Assembly: GCF_042310355.1 (NCBI RefSeq)
Contig: NZ_JBHJMR010000005.1
Coordinates: forward strand, 139,678-203,677
Origin: Wenzhouxiangella sp042310355
Lineage (GTDB): Bacteria; Pseudomonadota; Gammaproteobacteria; Xanthomonadales; Wenzhouxiangellaceae
Direction of reading: 5' to 3'
Length of the DNA: 64,000 nt
Below, one piece after another: positions 43,539 to 51,855 of the stretch; position 1 is the first letter of the stretch; every line of letters begins with the position of its first letter. The notes below the pieces were generated by a model. That model ran no database searches and had not been told where the DNA came from. It was given only the letters and a program-made list of their open reading frames with translations. The position numbers were made by a program, and so were the translations under genes.

Positions 43539-44627
43539 TCAGCTTGATGCCACACGTTCGGGCGTTTCGGGCCGGGTCGGCCAGGCATGGACCAGAATGC
43601 GCTTGAGTACCGACCCGTACTGAGTCCAGAAGCCCGCGCTGTTGTAGTGAATACCGTAGCGCTGGCAGATCTCGCGCACGCGCGGGGCGATCTCGGCGTA
43701 GCGCGGCGCCGGCATGTCGGGGAACAGGTGATGCTCGATCTGGTGGCTCAGGTGGCCGCTGAGGACATGAAACCATCGCTTGCCTTCCAGGTTGCTCGAG
43801 CCCTGGATCTGGCGCAGGTACCACTGGCCGCGGGTCTCGTCCTTGGTTTCCTGCCGGGTGAAGGTCTGGGCGTCTTCGGTGAAGTGCCCGCAGAAGATGA
43901 TGGCGTTGGTCCACAGGTTGCGGATCAGGTTGGCGCACAGGTTGCCCAGCAGCACGCGCGGCCACTGCCAGAAGGCCAGCGCCGGAAAAAACACGTAGTC
44001 CTTGAACAGCTGCCGCGATGCCTTGCGCAAGAACGGCCGCGAGCGCCGGGCCAGTTCCTTGCGGCTCATGCGGCCCTTGAAGTAGCGTCCCAGTTTGATG
44101 TCGTGGATGGCCACGCCCCACTGAAAGTTGATGGCCAGCAGCAAGTACCAGAGCGGCTGCAGCAGTGCGGCGGGCGACCAGCGCTGCTCGGCGGTCAGCC
44201 GGAGCATGCCGTAGCCGTAGTCATGGTCCTTGCCAAGAATGTTGGTGTGGTCGTGGTGCTCGACATTGTGCGAATTGATCCAGTGCTCGCGCGCGCAGAC
44301 GATATCCCAGTCGTAGCTCTGCGAGCTCAGCTCCGGGTCGTTCATCCAGTCGTACTGACCGTGCATCACGTTGTGCCCGATCTCCATGTTCTCCAGGATC
44401 TTGGCGTGCGCCAGGGCAAACACCCCCACAACCCAGCTGATCGGATCAAAACCGAACATCAGCAGGCCGCGCCCGGCAATCGCGCTGCCCTGGGCGCGGC
44501 GCACGATTTTTCGAATATGTTCAGCATCGCGCTCGCCCAGATCGGAGGTTACCTCGGTTCGCAAGGCATCCAGTTCCCGGGCCAGACCATCGAGCTGCTC
44601 TGGGGTCAATTGGGTCTTGTGGCTCAT
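43539..44627 (-). CDS. desB: Membrane fatty acyl desaturase, DesB-like
   Basis: This is a di-iron membrane desaturase of 362 residues, probably acting on acyl-CoA made from exogenous saturated fatty acids. Three His boxes are visible: HNVMH (85-89), HNVEHHDH (120-127) and HQIEHH near residue 310, with hydrophobic segments between them. The start MSHKTQL is the first Met of the conserved part. The upstream gene encodes a matching ferredoxin reductase and beyond it is a divergent TetR regulator, the same layout as desB-desC-desT in Pseudomonas aeruginosa. Confidence 0.9.
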   Translation of the reverse strand: MSHKTQLTPEQLDGLARELDALRTEVTSDLGERDAEHIRKIVRRAQGSAIAGRGLLMFGFDPISWVVGVFALAHAKILENMEIGHNVMHGQYDWMNDPELSSQSYDWDIVCAREHWINSHNVEHHDHTNILGKDHDYGYGMLRLTAEQRWSPAALLQPLWYLLLAINFQWGVAIHDIKLGRYFKGRMSRKELARRSRPFLRKASRQLFKDYVFFPALAFWQWPRVLLGNLCANLIRNLWTNAIIFCGHFTEDAQTFTRQETKDETRGQWYLRQIQGSSNLEGKRWFHVLSGHLSHQIEHHLFPDMPAPRYAEIAPRVREICQRYGIHYNSAGFWTQYGSVLKRILVHAWPTRPETPERVASS

Positions 44628-44692
44628 GTCGTTGTCCAGGTCGTTGTTCAAAAGAATCAGATTGATGATGAAAGTCGGGGAGCGCCGTTCGG

Positions 44693-45790
44693 TCAAAGCG
44701 CCAGTTCCAGCTCGGTTTCGGCGACCGAAACGCACAGCTGGATCCATTCGTCGGGTTGGCTCGAACTCAGCCCGGTCAGCAGGTTGCGCGCCGTGCCGCT
44801 TTGCTTCTTGCACAGGCAGGTCCGGCACAGGCCGGCGCGGCAGCCGTGCGGGGGCGTCAGCCCGGCGGCCTCCGCTGCTTCCAGCAGGCTGAGCCCCGAG
44901 CCTTGAGTGAACGTATGTTCCGATCGCAGCGCGTGAACGGCCTGTTCGGCACCGGGCCGTGCGGGGGCTCGCGGTGCCGCGAAGCGCTCGAACTGGAGCT
45001 GGCCGGCCGGGGCGAGCGCCTCCCAGGCCTTGCCGACGTCGCTGATCAGCGAGGCCGGTCCGCACAGCAGCGTGTGGCGGTCGGCCAGGTCGGGAACGAG
45101 TTCCGGGATCCGGCGCACATCCAGTCGGCCGTCGGCAGCGCTGGCGTGAACTTGAATCGACAGGCCAGGCAGGCGTTCAGCCAGGCTGTCGAGCTCGCTG
45201 CCGAACAGGCGCCGATCGGCATTGCGGCAGAGCTGAAGTAGAACGATATCGCCATCGAATCGGTCCCGGGCCAGGTGCTCGAGAATGGCCATCAGCGGCG
45301 TGATGCCGCTGCCGCCGGCAATCATAAGCAGGCGCGGCGGGGGGTTCGTTAGCACAAACTCGCCCCCGGCGGCACTCAGGTCGAGGACCAGGCCAACTTC
45401 AGCGTTGGCGTGCAGCCATCGTGTGACGCCGTTTCCATCCTGGCGCTGGATGGTTACGCGCAATAGGCGGGCGCCCTTGCCGGGCCGGTTGGCGCTGTTG
45501 GAAATGCTGAACACTCGCCGCCGCATGATGCCTTCGATCTCCACGCCCAGGGCCACGTGCTGGCCGGCCTGGTGGCCCTGCCAGTGTCGATTGGTTTGAA
45601 GCCACAGGCTGAAAGTATCTTCGCTTTCCTCGACCCTGCGGACGACCCGGGCGCGAATCTCCGAAGTCGACCACAGCGGGTTGATGCGCTGGATAACGCG
45701 ATTCCAGGCCGCAGGGTCGCTGAACGGGCGGCTGGCATCCAGCAGCAGGCGCCTGAGCGGAAAGGGGTGATTGGCGGACCGGGTGTCCAT
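44693..45790 (-). CDS. desC: FAD/2Fe-2S oxidoreductase supplying the desaturase, DesC-like
   Basis: This 365-residue electron-transfer protein has an FAD domain (RVFSISNSANRP), an NAD(P)-binding domain (IAGGSGITPLMAILEHLA, LLCGPASLI) and a C-terminal plant-type 2Fe-2S domain with CRAGLCRTC and a distal Cys in IQLCVSV. It would pass electrons from NAD(P)H to the desaturase encoded next. The 65-bp gap and shared direction suggest one transcript, starting at the operator 45805-45828. Confidence 0.93.
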   Translation of the reverse strand: MDTRSANHPFPLRRLLLDASRPFSDPAAWNRVIQRINPLWSTSEIRARVVRRVEESEDTFSLWLQTNRHWQGHQAGQHVALGVEIEGIMRRRVFSISNSANRPGKGARLLRVTIQRQDGNGVTRWLHANAEVGLVLDLSAAGGEFVLTNPPPRLLMIAGGSGITPLMAILEHLARDRFDGDIVLLQLCRNADRRLFGSELDSLAERLPGLSIQVHASAADGRLDVRRIPELVPDLADRHTLLCGPASLISDVGKAWEALAPAGQLQFERFAAPRAPARPGAEQAVHALRSEHTFTQGSGLSLLEAAEAAGLTPPHGCRAGLCRTCLCKKQSGTARNLLTGLSSSQPDEWIQLCVSVAETELELAL

Positions 45791-45804
45791 CGAAAGCGCT
45801 CAAA

Positions 45805-45828
45805 TATAGTGAACAAGTGTTCACTATA
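45805..45828. promoter_or_regulatory. DesT/FabR-type operator between desC and desT
   Basis: TATAGTGAAC-AAGT-GTTCACTATA has perfect 10-bp inverted arms around a 4-bp spacer. It sits 15 bp before desC and 130 bp before desT, overlapping TATATT and TATAAT -10-like boxes on the two strands. The AGTGAAC/GTTCACT half-sites resemble those known for DesT, a TetR repressor that senses the saturated/unsaturated acyl-CoA balance. Confidence 0.8.
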
Positions 45829-45957
45829 ATGGTTGTCGGAGAATGAATTGTCAAGCCCGGCCCCGGCTTGCGGCCAGGCCGCGCTGAGCTCCGGGCGGCG
45901 AGGCGGGCGCTGCAGCGGGCTGGGATATACTGGAACGATGACAGAGAAATACTTGCC

Positions 45958-46638
45958 ATGAGCGCCGGATCGAACGCGCCCCGGCGCGCTCGCGACGGGG
46001 CGAAAGCCTCGCCGCCTGCGACCCGCAGTGAACAGAAGCAGCGTACCCGTGAGCAGCTTCTGAATGCTGCGCTGGACCTGATGGAGTCGGGCCGCGGCTT
46101 TTCCTCCTTGAGCCTGCGCGAGGTGACGCGCGAAGCCGGCGTGGTGCCGGCAGCCTTTTACCGGCATTTCAGCGATCTGGACGAATTGGGGCTGGCGCTG
46201 GTCGAAGCCTGCGGCCTGACCCTTCGTCGTTTGCTTCGCGAGGCGCGCCAACAGGGTTTGCCGCCAACCCAGGTCCTGCGCAGCTCGGTGCTGATCTACA
46301 AGAATTACGTCAAGGACAACCACCGCTATTTTCGTTTTGCCGCCAGTGCCCGCGGCGGTGGCTCGCCCCGTATTCGCAAGGCGATCCGCATCGAGGAGTC
46401 GCATTTCGCCAATGAGATGGCCCAGGACATGCGCGATATGAACCTGATGCCGAGCCTGCCGATGGATGCGCTGGAAATGATTTGCGGGCTGGTGGTCACC
46501 ACCATGATGAATGCCGCCACCGATATTCTCGATCTGCCCGAAGGTCAGGCCCAGGCCGAAAAGGAGCTGACCGAGAATTTCATCATGCAGCTGCGCCTGA
46601 TCTTCCTGGGCGCCCGCAGCTGGGATCCGTCGCGTTAG
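45958..46638 (+). CDS. desT: TetR-family regulator, DesT/FabR-like
   Basis: This 226-residue regulator has a basic N-terminal tail (about 22 residues) followed by the TetR helix-turn-helix (TREQLLNAALDLMESGRGFSSLSLREVTREAGVVPAAFYRHFSDLDELGLALV). The SLREVTREAGV-PAAFYRHF wording is typical of FabR/DesT. The C-terminal ligand domain has ESHFANEMAQDMRD. Divergence from desC-desB and the palindrome between them support repression of the desaturase pair. Confidence 0.88.
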   Translation: MSAGSNAPRRARDGAKASPPATRSEQKQRTREQLLNAALDLMESGRGFSSLSLREVTREAGVVPAAFYRHFSDLDELGLALVEACGLTLRRLLREARQQGLPPTQVLRSSVLIYKNYVKDNHRYFRFAASARGGGSPRIRKAIRIEESHFANEMAQDMRDMNLMPSLPMDALEMICGLVVTTMMNAATDILDLPEGQAQAEKELTENFIMQLRLIFLGARSWDPSR

Positions 46639-46674
46639 GGAACCCCTCTGAACAACAGCAGCTAGCCACTTCGA

Positions 46675-46703
46675 TTGACGCAAAAATGACGTAAGTTTGA
46701 CGC
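46675..46703. promoter_or_regulatory. Triple 7-bp direct repeat with 4-bp spacers
   Basis: TTGACGC-AAAA-ATGACGT-AAGT-TTGACGC gives three heptamers at an exact 11-bp period, one per helical turn, within the 145-bp gap before the DUF418 gene. This 7+4 geometry is the recognised operator layout of SARP/OmpR winged-helix regulators. A regulator of that class is encoded at 41436-43538. Confidence 0.6.
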
Positions 46704-46744
46704 TGGCACCGTTGATTCGGTGCCGGCCGCGGCGCAGGCTATTT

Positions 46745-46760
46745 TGTGATGAACATCACA
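46745..46760. promoter_or_regulatory. CRP/Vfr/Clp-type palindrome upstream of the DUF418 gene
   Basis: TGTGATGAACATCACA is an exact TGTGA-N6-TCACA match within TTTTGTGATGAACATCACATTGA. It ends 24 bp before the DUF418 start, too close for classic activation at -41.5, so it may repress or act on a leaderless start. Confidence 0.7.
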
Positions 46761-46783
46761 TTGAATCAGCCTGTCGGCGCAGC

Positions 46784-48004
46784 ATGACTGAACTCGCCCC
46801 GATCGCAAGCAACGAACGCCACGAAGTGCTGGACGCGCTCAGAGGCTTGGCCCTGTTCGGCATCTTTCTGGCCAATATCCGCTTCTTCAGCGGCTGGGAG
46901 TTTCTCGGCGCGGAGCAGCAATACACGCTGGCCGGCAACGCACACGAGCTGATCGATTTCCTGCACCTGGCCGTCATCGACGGCAAGTTCTATACCCTTT
47001 TCTCCTTCCTGTTCGGGCTGGGCTTCGCCCTTCAGCTGCAGCGGCTGGAAGGGCGCGGCGCGGCCGCCAGTCAGATCTACCTGCGGCGTACGAGCATCCT
47101 GCTGGGTCTCGGCCTGATCCATCTTTTCGTGTTCTGGGTGGGCGACATCCTCACGCCTTACGCGCTGCTCGGTTTCGTGTTGCTCGCCGTTCGTCACTGG
47201 ACCGACCGGACCGTGCTGATCGTCGCGGGCCTGGCGTTGCTCGTGCCCATCGTCGGTTACGCGCTGTTCTGGGCCTTGGGCGTGGATCAGAGCCTGGGCT
47301 TGTACAACCTGGCTTATGCCTTGATGCCACCTGGGGCTCAGGATCCGTTGGTCGAGCTCCGCCTGAGCGACTGGATCGAGCGACTGCAAGCGTCTTTCGG
47401 GCTGGGTGTGCTTCGCTTTGGCTATCTGTTCGACACCTGGCGCTGGCCGAAGCTGTTCGCGATCATGCTGCTAGGCCTGTGGGCCGGGCGCAGGCTCGCG
47501 CGCGGTGAACTGCTCGGCAATACCCGGCTGCTGGTCGGCGTGCTGCTGACTGGTGGATTGTCGGGTCTGATCGCCGGCCCGATCCTGGCCGCACTCGACG
47601 GGATCGGCTTTGAGCGGCCGCATTCCCTGAACGGCTTGTATGCCGTCATTGCCTACACCTTCGCCGTGATTCCGCTCGGCCTGGCCTACGCCGCTGGCTT
47701 CGTGCTGCTGTGGCGCCGTGCTTCGGGCAGCCTGCGGCTGCTGGCCGCGCCCGGGCGCATGGCGCTGACCAACTACCTGGGCCAGACCCTGATCGGACTG
47801 ACGGTCTTTTACGGCGTCGGTTTGGACCAGGCCGGGCTGTGGTCGATCCAGACCCTGCTTGCATTCGCCTGCGCGGTGTATCTCACCCAGGCCGTGCTCT
47901 CCAATCTCTGGCTCAAAAGATTCCAGTACGGCCCGATGGAATGGCTGTGGCGGGCGCTGACCTACGGTACAGCGCCCAAGCTGCGGCGGGCAGTCGCGGC
48001 ATGA
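46784..48004 (+). CDS. DUF418 family membrane protein (YeiB-like)
   Basis: This 406-residue integral-membrane protein has many hydrophobic helices. The N-terminus ERHEVLDALRGLALFGIFLANI and the C-terminal block GRMALTNYLGQTLIGLTVFYGVG and GPMEWLWRALTYG identify the DUF418/YeiB family, of unknown function and often related to acyltransferase-type membrane proteins. ATG 46784 is chosen because the family begins at this LDALRG segment. It begins a run of co-directional genes up to aceK. Two candidate regulatory sites lie just upstream. Confidence 0.9.
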   Translation: MTELAPIASNERHEVLDALRGLALFGIFLANIRFFSGWEFLGAEQQYTLAGNAHELIDFLHLAVIDGKFYTLFSFLFGLGFALQLQRLEGRGAAASQIYLRRTSILLGLGLIHLFVFWVGDILTPYALLGFVLLAVRHWTDRTVLIVAGLALLVPIVGYALFWALGVDQSLGLYNLAYALMPPGAQDPLVELRLSDWIERLQASFGLGVLRFGYLFDTWRWPKLFAIMLLGLWAGRRLARGELLGNTRLLVGVLLTGGLSGLIAGPILAALDGIGFERPHSLNGLYAVIAYTFAVIPLGLAYAAGFVLLWRRASGSLRLLAAPGRMALTNYLGQTLIGLTVFYGVGLDQAGLWSIQTLLAFACAVYLTQAVLSNLWLKRFQYGPMEWLWRALTYGTAPKLRRAVAA

Positions 48005-48123
48005 AAACGTCCTCTTGCACAGCAAATGATCTTGTACTCAAGGGCGTTGTATCCGCAAACCAAAGATGCCGCTATCGAGCGGTATCAAACCTCAGCATTA
48101 CCAAAACCCAAAGAGGAAACACC

Positions 48124-48597
48124 GTGAAACAGTCCAATCTCCTACGTACGTGCGCAGTCTCGCTCTCACTGCTGCTTGGCCTGTGCCTTGCCGCGCCGGC
48201 AGCCGCCCAACTGGAAGTCTGGGAAGACTATGAAGTCTCAGACGCTGTCTGGTCACTGACCATGGTCAAGCTCGATCCGGGTACTCAGGAAATCTATCTG
48301 GAAGGCCTGAAGTCGACCTGGGTTGCAGCCAATGAAGTCGCGAAGTCTCTCGGCCATGTCGAGTATTACTCGATCCATGCCAACCAGGCTCCGGCGCCTG
48401 GTGCTTTCGATCTCTTGTTGGTCATCAAATTCCCAAGTACGGAAATGATGGCACCTAGCCGTGAGCGATACAACGAGTTCATGGAAGCCTGGGGACAGGA
48501 GAACATGGATGCCAGCAACGAGAAGGTACTCGATCTGTATAACGAGATTCGCGAAATCCAGGGCGAGTACATGACCCGGGAAATCACGTTGAAGTGA
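48124..48597 (+). CDS. Small secreted protein of unknown function
   Basis: I do not recognise this 157-residue protein. The GTG start at 48124 follows an AAGAGGA ribosome site. The N-terminus is a clear signal peptide ending AAPAAAQLE, so the protein is periplasmic or secreted. The mature part (about 130 residues) has no Cys and looks like an alpha+beta single domain: YSIHANQAPAPGAFDLLLVIKFPS, then a charged helical end with EAWGQENMDASNEKVLDLYNEI. The 119 bp before it hold no gene. Confidence 0.75.
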   Translation: MKQSNLLRTCAVSLSLLLGLCLAAPAAAQLEVWEDYEVSDAVWSLTMVKLDPGTQEIYLEGLKSTWVAANEVAKSLGHVEYYSIHANQAPAPGAFDLLLVIKFPSTEMMAPSRERYNEFMEAWGQENMDASNEKVLDLYNEIREIQGEYMTREITLK

Positions 48598-48724
48598 TCT
48601 GAACGAACGCTGCGCTGCGAGGTAACCATCTCCTTGCAGCGCAGCAACCCCCTTCCGATCAAGCATGTAATGCGTTATCCAACTTCGGAGCCTTTCATGA
48701 CGGCCCTTTCATGGCAGTCCAGTG

Positions 48725-49111
48725 ATGCGCAGTGACAAACCGTCGCCGCCACCGGACGTGGCCTCGGTTGCCACCGATTTCACGGCCCTGTGGCTGGCTG
48801 GTGAATTCCGCGCCGCCGGCGAGAAGTACTGGGCCGAGGACGTCGTGAGCATCGAGCCGCACGCGCTGCCGGACGGCGCCGACCAGGTGTGCATGGGTAT
48901 TGAGGCGGTGCGGGCCAGAAACCTGTGCTGGCTTGCGACTCACGGTATCGAGGACCTGAGCGTTGACGGCCCTTTCGTGACCGGGGATCACTTCGCATTG
49001 TTTGCCGACATGTTGATCGCCCACGCCGGCCGGCGCACGCCGCACAGCCGCATCGCCGTATTTGCGGTGCGCGAGGGGCGGATCATCGAGGAGCGCTTTT
49101 TCTATGAGTAA
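48725..49111 (+). CDS. SnoaL/NTF2-fold protein (first)
   Basis: This cytosolic protein of 128 residues has a SnoaL-like cone fold suggested by ATDFTALWLAGEFRAAGEKYWAEDVVSIEP, followed by strands ending in SRIAVFAVREGRIIEERFFYE. Such folds act as small enzymes or ligand pockets; the substrate is unknown. The conserved helix-then-Asp/Glu pattern matches DUF4440/SnoaL relatives. A GTG one codon upstream is an alternative start. It lies between the secreted protein and the VOC protein and may share their transcript. Confidence 0.7.
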   Translation: MRSDKPSPPPDVASVATDFTALWLAGEFRAAGEKYWAEDVVSIEPHALPDGADQVCMGIEAVRARNLCWLATHGIEDLSVDGPFVTGDHFALFADMLIAHAGRRTPHSRIAVFAVREGRIIEERFFYE

Positions 49112-49127
49112 AAGGTCAATGGCTCGC

Positions 49128-49155
49128 GCAAAGACGCAGAGACGCGAAGGAACAA
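49128..49155. repeat. Single arm of a CGCAAAGACGCAGAGACGCGAAG-type repeat
   Basis: The 72-bp gap before the VOC gene contains GCGCAAAGACGCAGAGACGC, with 8-bp periodic AGACGC units. Repeats of this type occur elsewhere as inverted pairs, but here only one arm is seen. Confidence 0.55.
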
Positions 49156-49183
49156 CTACTGAAACGTACTGGAGATTCCGGAT

Positions 49184-49765
49184 ATGACTGCTACCCCGAA
49201 AGCACTGGCCCACGTGGTCTACCGCACCCGACGCTTTGCGGAAATGTTGGCGTGGTACAGCGCCGTGTTCGGTGCCAGGGTTCAGCACCAGAACCCGGCG
49301 ATGAGCTTTATGACCTTCGACGACGAACACCATCGCTTCGCGTTCCTCGACCTGTCCGTGATCGATCCGGACGGATCCGAACCTGAAACAAAAAGCTGGG
49401 TCGGCGTCGATCACCTGGCCTGGACGTACCCGTCCCTGGAGAATCTTTTCGCCAGCTACGAGCATTGCAGGGCCAACGGTATCGAGCCCTACTGGTGCGT
49501 CCACCACGGACTGACAATCTCCATGTACTACGCCGACCCCGACGGCAACCAGATGGAGTTCCAGGTCGATGCCTTCGATACGGCCGAGGAGTGCAACGCC
49601 TATATTTCCGGACCGCCTTTCGAGGTCAACCCGGTCGGCGTCGAGTTCGATCCCGAAGCGTGGCTGGCGGCCGTGCGTGAAGGCGGCTCCCTGGACGACT
49701 TCCGCGTACGCTCCGCTCACGAGCCGGTCTCGCCGATTCGAGGTGCAGTCAGTGCATTGCTCTGA
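49184..49765 (+). CDS. VOC-family protein, extradiol dioxygenase-like
   Basis: This 193-residue protein has two vicinal-oxygen-chelate modules. Probable metal ligands are His in KALAHVVYRTRRFAEMLAWY, His in GVDHLAWTY and Glu in DPDGNQMEFQVDAF, the two-His-one-Glu set of catechol 2,3-dioxygenase-like enzymes. A Tyr/His-rich loop (HHGLTISMYYADP) lines the site. It may open or isomerise a small, possibly aromatic, substrate. The 40-residue C-terminal extension (EVNPVGVEFDPEAWLAAV) is seen in related biphenyl-diol-like members. GGAG lies about 9 bp before the ATG. Confidence 0.82.
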   Translation: MTATPKALAHVVYRTRRFAEMLAWYSAVFGARVQHQNPAMSFMTFDDEHHRFAFLDLSVIDPDGSEPETKSWVGVDHLAWTYPSLENLFASYEHCRANGIEPYWCVHHGLTISMYYADPDGNQMEFQVDAFDTAEECNAYISGPPFEVNPVGVEFDPEAWLAAVREGGSLDDFRVRSAHEPVSPIRGAVSALL

Positions 49766-49872
49766 GGCGTTCCCTGAGCCGGGACTCGAGCGATGAGCCT
49801 GACGCTCGACACGCCCGATCTTCCTTCGCACCGTGGCCCAACCACAATCCATCCAAACAACGAGAACAGTCG

Positions 49873-50247
49873 ATGAACAGTCCGCTCGCCGAGGACGATA
49901 TCCTCCAGATCAAGGCGCTGATGGACACCTACATCGAAGGTGGCCGAACAGGGAGTGTGGATACACTGCGCCCGATCTTCCACGAACTGGCCACGATCTG
50001 CGGCTACGTCGGCCCGGATCTTTTCGCCGGTGGGATCGAGATGTTCTACGACTGGCACACCGAGAACGGGCCGGCGGCCGACCTCGAGGTCGGCGATATT
50101 GGGCTCGACGTCGAAGGGACCGCCGCCAGCGTTCGAATCGAACTTGACAACTGGACCGGCCACCGCTTCACCGACTTCTTCACGCTGGTCAGGATCGACG
50201 GCCGATGGCAGATCACGAGCAAGGTGTTCTACCTGCACCCGGAGTAA
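49873..50247 (+). CDS. NTF2-like (putative lumazine-binding type) protein
   Basis: This 124-residue single-domain protein is of the NTF2/lumazine-binding-like kind: DDILQIKALMDTYIEGGRTGSVDTLRPIFH at the start, then alternating strands and a final TDFFTLVRIDGRWQITSKVFYLHPE. Many members of this set are small ligand-binding proteins without proven function. It has no signal peptide. It is the second such fold in a 3-kb cluster. Confidence 0.8.
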   Translation: MNSPLAEDDILQIKALMDTYIEGGRTGSVDTLRPIFHELATICGYVGPDLFAGGIEMFYDWHTENGPAADLEVGDIGLDVEGTAASVRIELDNWTGHRFTDFFTLVRIDGRWQITSKVFYLHPE

Positions 50248-50301
50248 GGATTGCCGAAGACCTGGTCCGACACACCATCCATCTCCACAAGGAATGCCAA
50301 C

Positions 50302-51786
50302 ATGCAACGAGTTTGTCTTGCGCTACTCGCCCTCGCCTTGGGTACTTTCGCTCAAGCGGGCACATCGGGTGAGGCGTCATCCCGTTCAGTGGTCGAGAGC
50401 GTCTATAGCCTGTTCGCCGTGGGCGACATGGAGGGATTCGCCGGGTTGATGGCGACGGACATCGTCTGGAACGAGGCCGAGGGCAATCCGTACGCCGACC
50501 TGAACCCCTACATCGGGCCCGAGGCCGTCATGTCCGGATTGATGGCGCGGTTGGTCGGCGAATGGGAAGACATCAGCGTTACGCCGCACGAGTACGTCGT
50601 CGAACGCGATCGCGTTGTGGTTTTCGGCCGCTACAAGGAGACCTGGAAAGCCACTAGCAAGACGATCGACATTCCGTTCGTGCATTCCTGGACGGTTCAG
50701 GACGGCAAGCTGGTCGCATTCCAGCAGTACACCGACACAGCCGCCTTGGTGGCGACGATGAATGATTCATCGGCTGCGGGCGGCGTCACGCAGTCACATG
50801 TTGACGCACTAGAGCAGGTCGCGCTGGTGCCGGCCGATCGTTCGCTGGTACGGCCCGAAGACGGGGTGATGCTCGCCGACGGCACGCTGCTGATCGCCGA
50901 CCAGGAGCATGGCCTCGTCGCGCTGAGCCCCGATGGCGCGAAACGCCCGTTCGGCAATTTCGAGGCAGCGGGATACATCCACGAACCACCGTCCCGAAGC
51001 GCCGGCCCGAACGGCGTCGCGCTGGAGCCTGGTGGGGGCCACGTGCTGGTGGCGGATGTGCTGACCGGGGCCATTTACCGGGTCAACAGTCGAACCGAGC
51101 AGGTCGTGCGAATTCACCAGCATGAGTTCGGGGTCAATTCGGTGCGTCGCGACCGAAGCGGCGCGGTCTGGTTTACCCAGTCGACTGAGAACAATGGCCC
51201 GGATTCGGAGGCCAGGATGTTCGAGGCCATCGATACGAAACCCATGGACGGCGCGCTCTTTCGCCTCTCGCCGACCAATGATCACGAGCCTATTCCCGAT
51301 CTGCGGCGCATGGATTCCGGGTTTGATTTCGCCAATGGCCTGGTGATTGACGAGGAGCGTGGCTACCTGTACGTGGCGGAAACGATGGCCGATCGCATCA
51401 TCGGCTACCAGATGTCTTCGCTTACCGGCAGACTGTCGAACCGTCGCGTGATCGCCGAAGTCCCGACGCCGGACAATATCGAACTCGATGCCGCCGGTCG
51501 GCTTTGGGTTGCCTCACCGATCGCCAACGCCCTGCTGGTCGTCGATCCCGATTCCGGCGAATGGTCGACGGCCTTCCACCCGCATACGGAAGAACACGAT
51601 CGGCTCATGGTCGAATGGCGGCGCCGGGCCGCAAGCGGCGAACCGCGCCTGGAACTGTTCGGCCCGGATATGTGGTCGCCTTTGCCCGGGCTTGTCACCG
51701 GCATGATCCTGACAACTGATGGTGGCCCGATCTACCTGACCGGCCTGGGCGACGCCCTGGTCCAACTGACGAATTCTGAGCAGTAG
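50302..51786 (+). CDS. Secreted fusion of a SnoaL-like domain and an SMP-30/gluconolactonase-like propeller
   Basis: This 494-residue precursor has a signal peptide (to about LGTFAQAG). A SnoaL-like domain follows (about 25-150: SVVESVYSLFAVGDMEGFAGLMATDIVWNE, then VVFGRYKETWKATSKTIDIPFVHSWTV). A six-bladed-propeller-like region then runs to the end: NGVALEPGGGHVLVADVLTGAIYRV, ANGLVIDEERGYLYVAETMADRIIGYQM and PDNIELDAAGRLWVASPIANALLVV. The propeller blocks match SMP-30/strictosidine-synthase-like lactonases with calcium-ligand Asn and Asp. The domain pairing is unusual. AAGGA precedes the ATG. It ends 69 bp before aceK. Confidence 0.82.
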   Translation: MQRVCLALLALALGTFAQAGTSGEASSRSVVESVYSLFAVGDMEGFAGLMATDIVWNEAEGNPYADLNPYIGPEAVMSGLMARLVGEWEDISVTPHEYVVERDRVVVFGRYKETWKATSKTIDIPFVHSWTVQDGKLVAFQQYTDTAALVATMNDSSAAGGVTQSHVDALEQVALVPADRSLVRPEDGVMLADGTLLIADQEHGLVALSPDGAKRPFGNFEAAGYIHEPPSRSAGPNGVALEPGGGHVLVADVLTGAIYRVNSRTEQVVRIHQHEFGVNSVRRDRSGAVWFTQSTENNGPDSEARMFEAIDTKPMDGALFRLSPTNDHEPIPDLRRMDSGFDFANGLVIDEERGYLYVAETMADRIIGYQMSSLTGRLSNRRVIAEVPTPDNIELDAAGRLWVASPIANALLVVDPDSGEWSTAFHPHTEEHDRLMVEWRRRAASGEPRLELFGPDMWSPLPGLVTGMILTTDGGPIYLTGLGDALVQLTNSEQ

Positions 51787-51855
51787 CCGCTGCAGGCGGC
51801 TTCCCGAAAACAGCTCAGAAGAACCCGCCGTGTTGATTGCCGGTACAATCGATCC

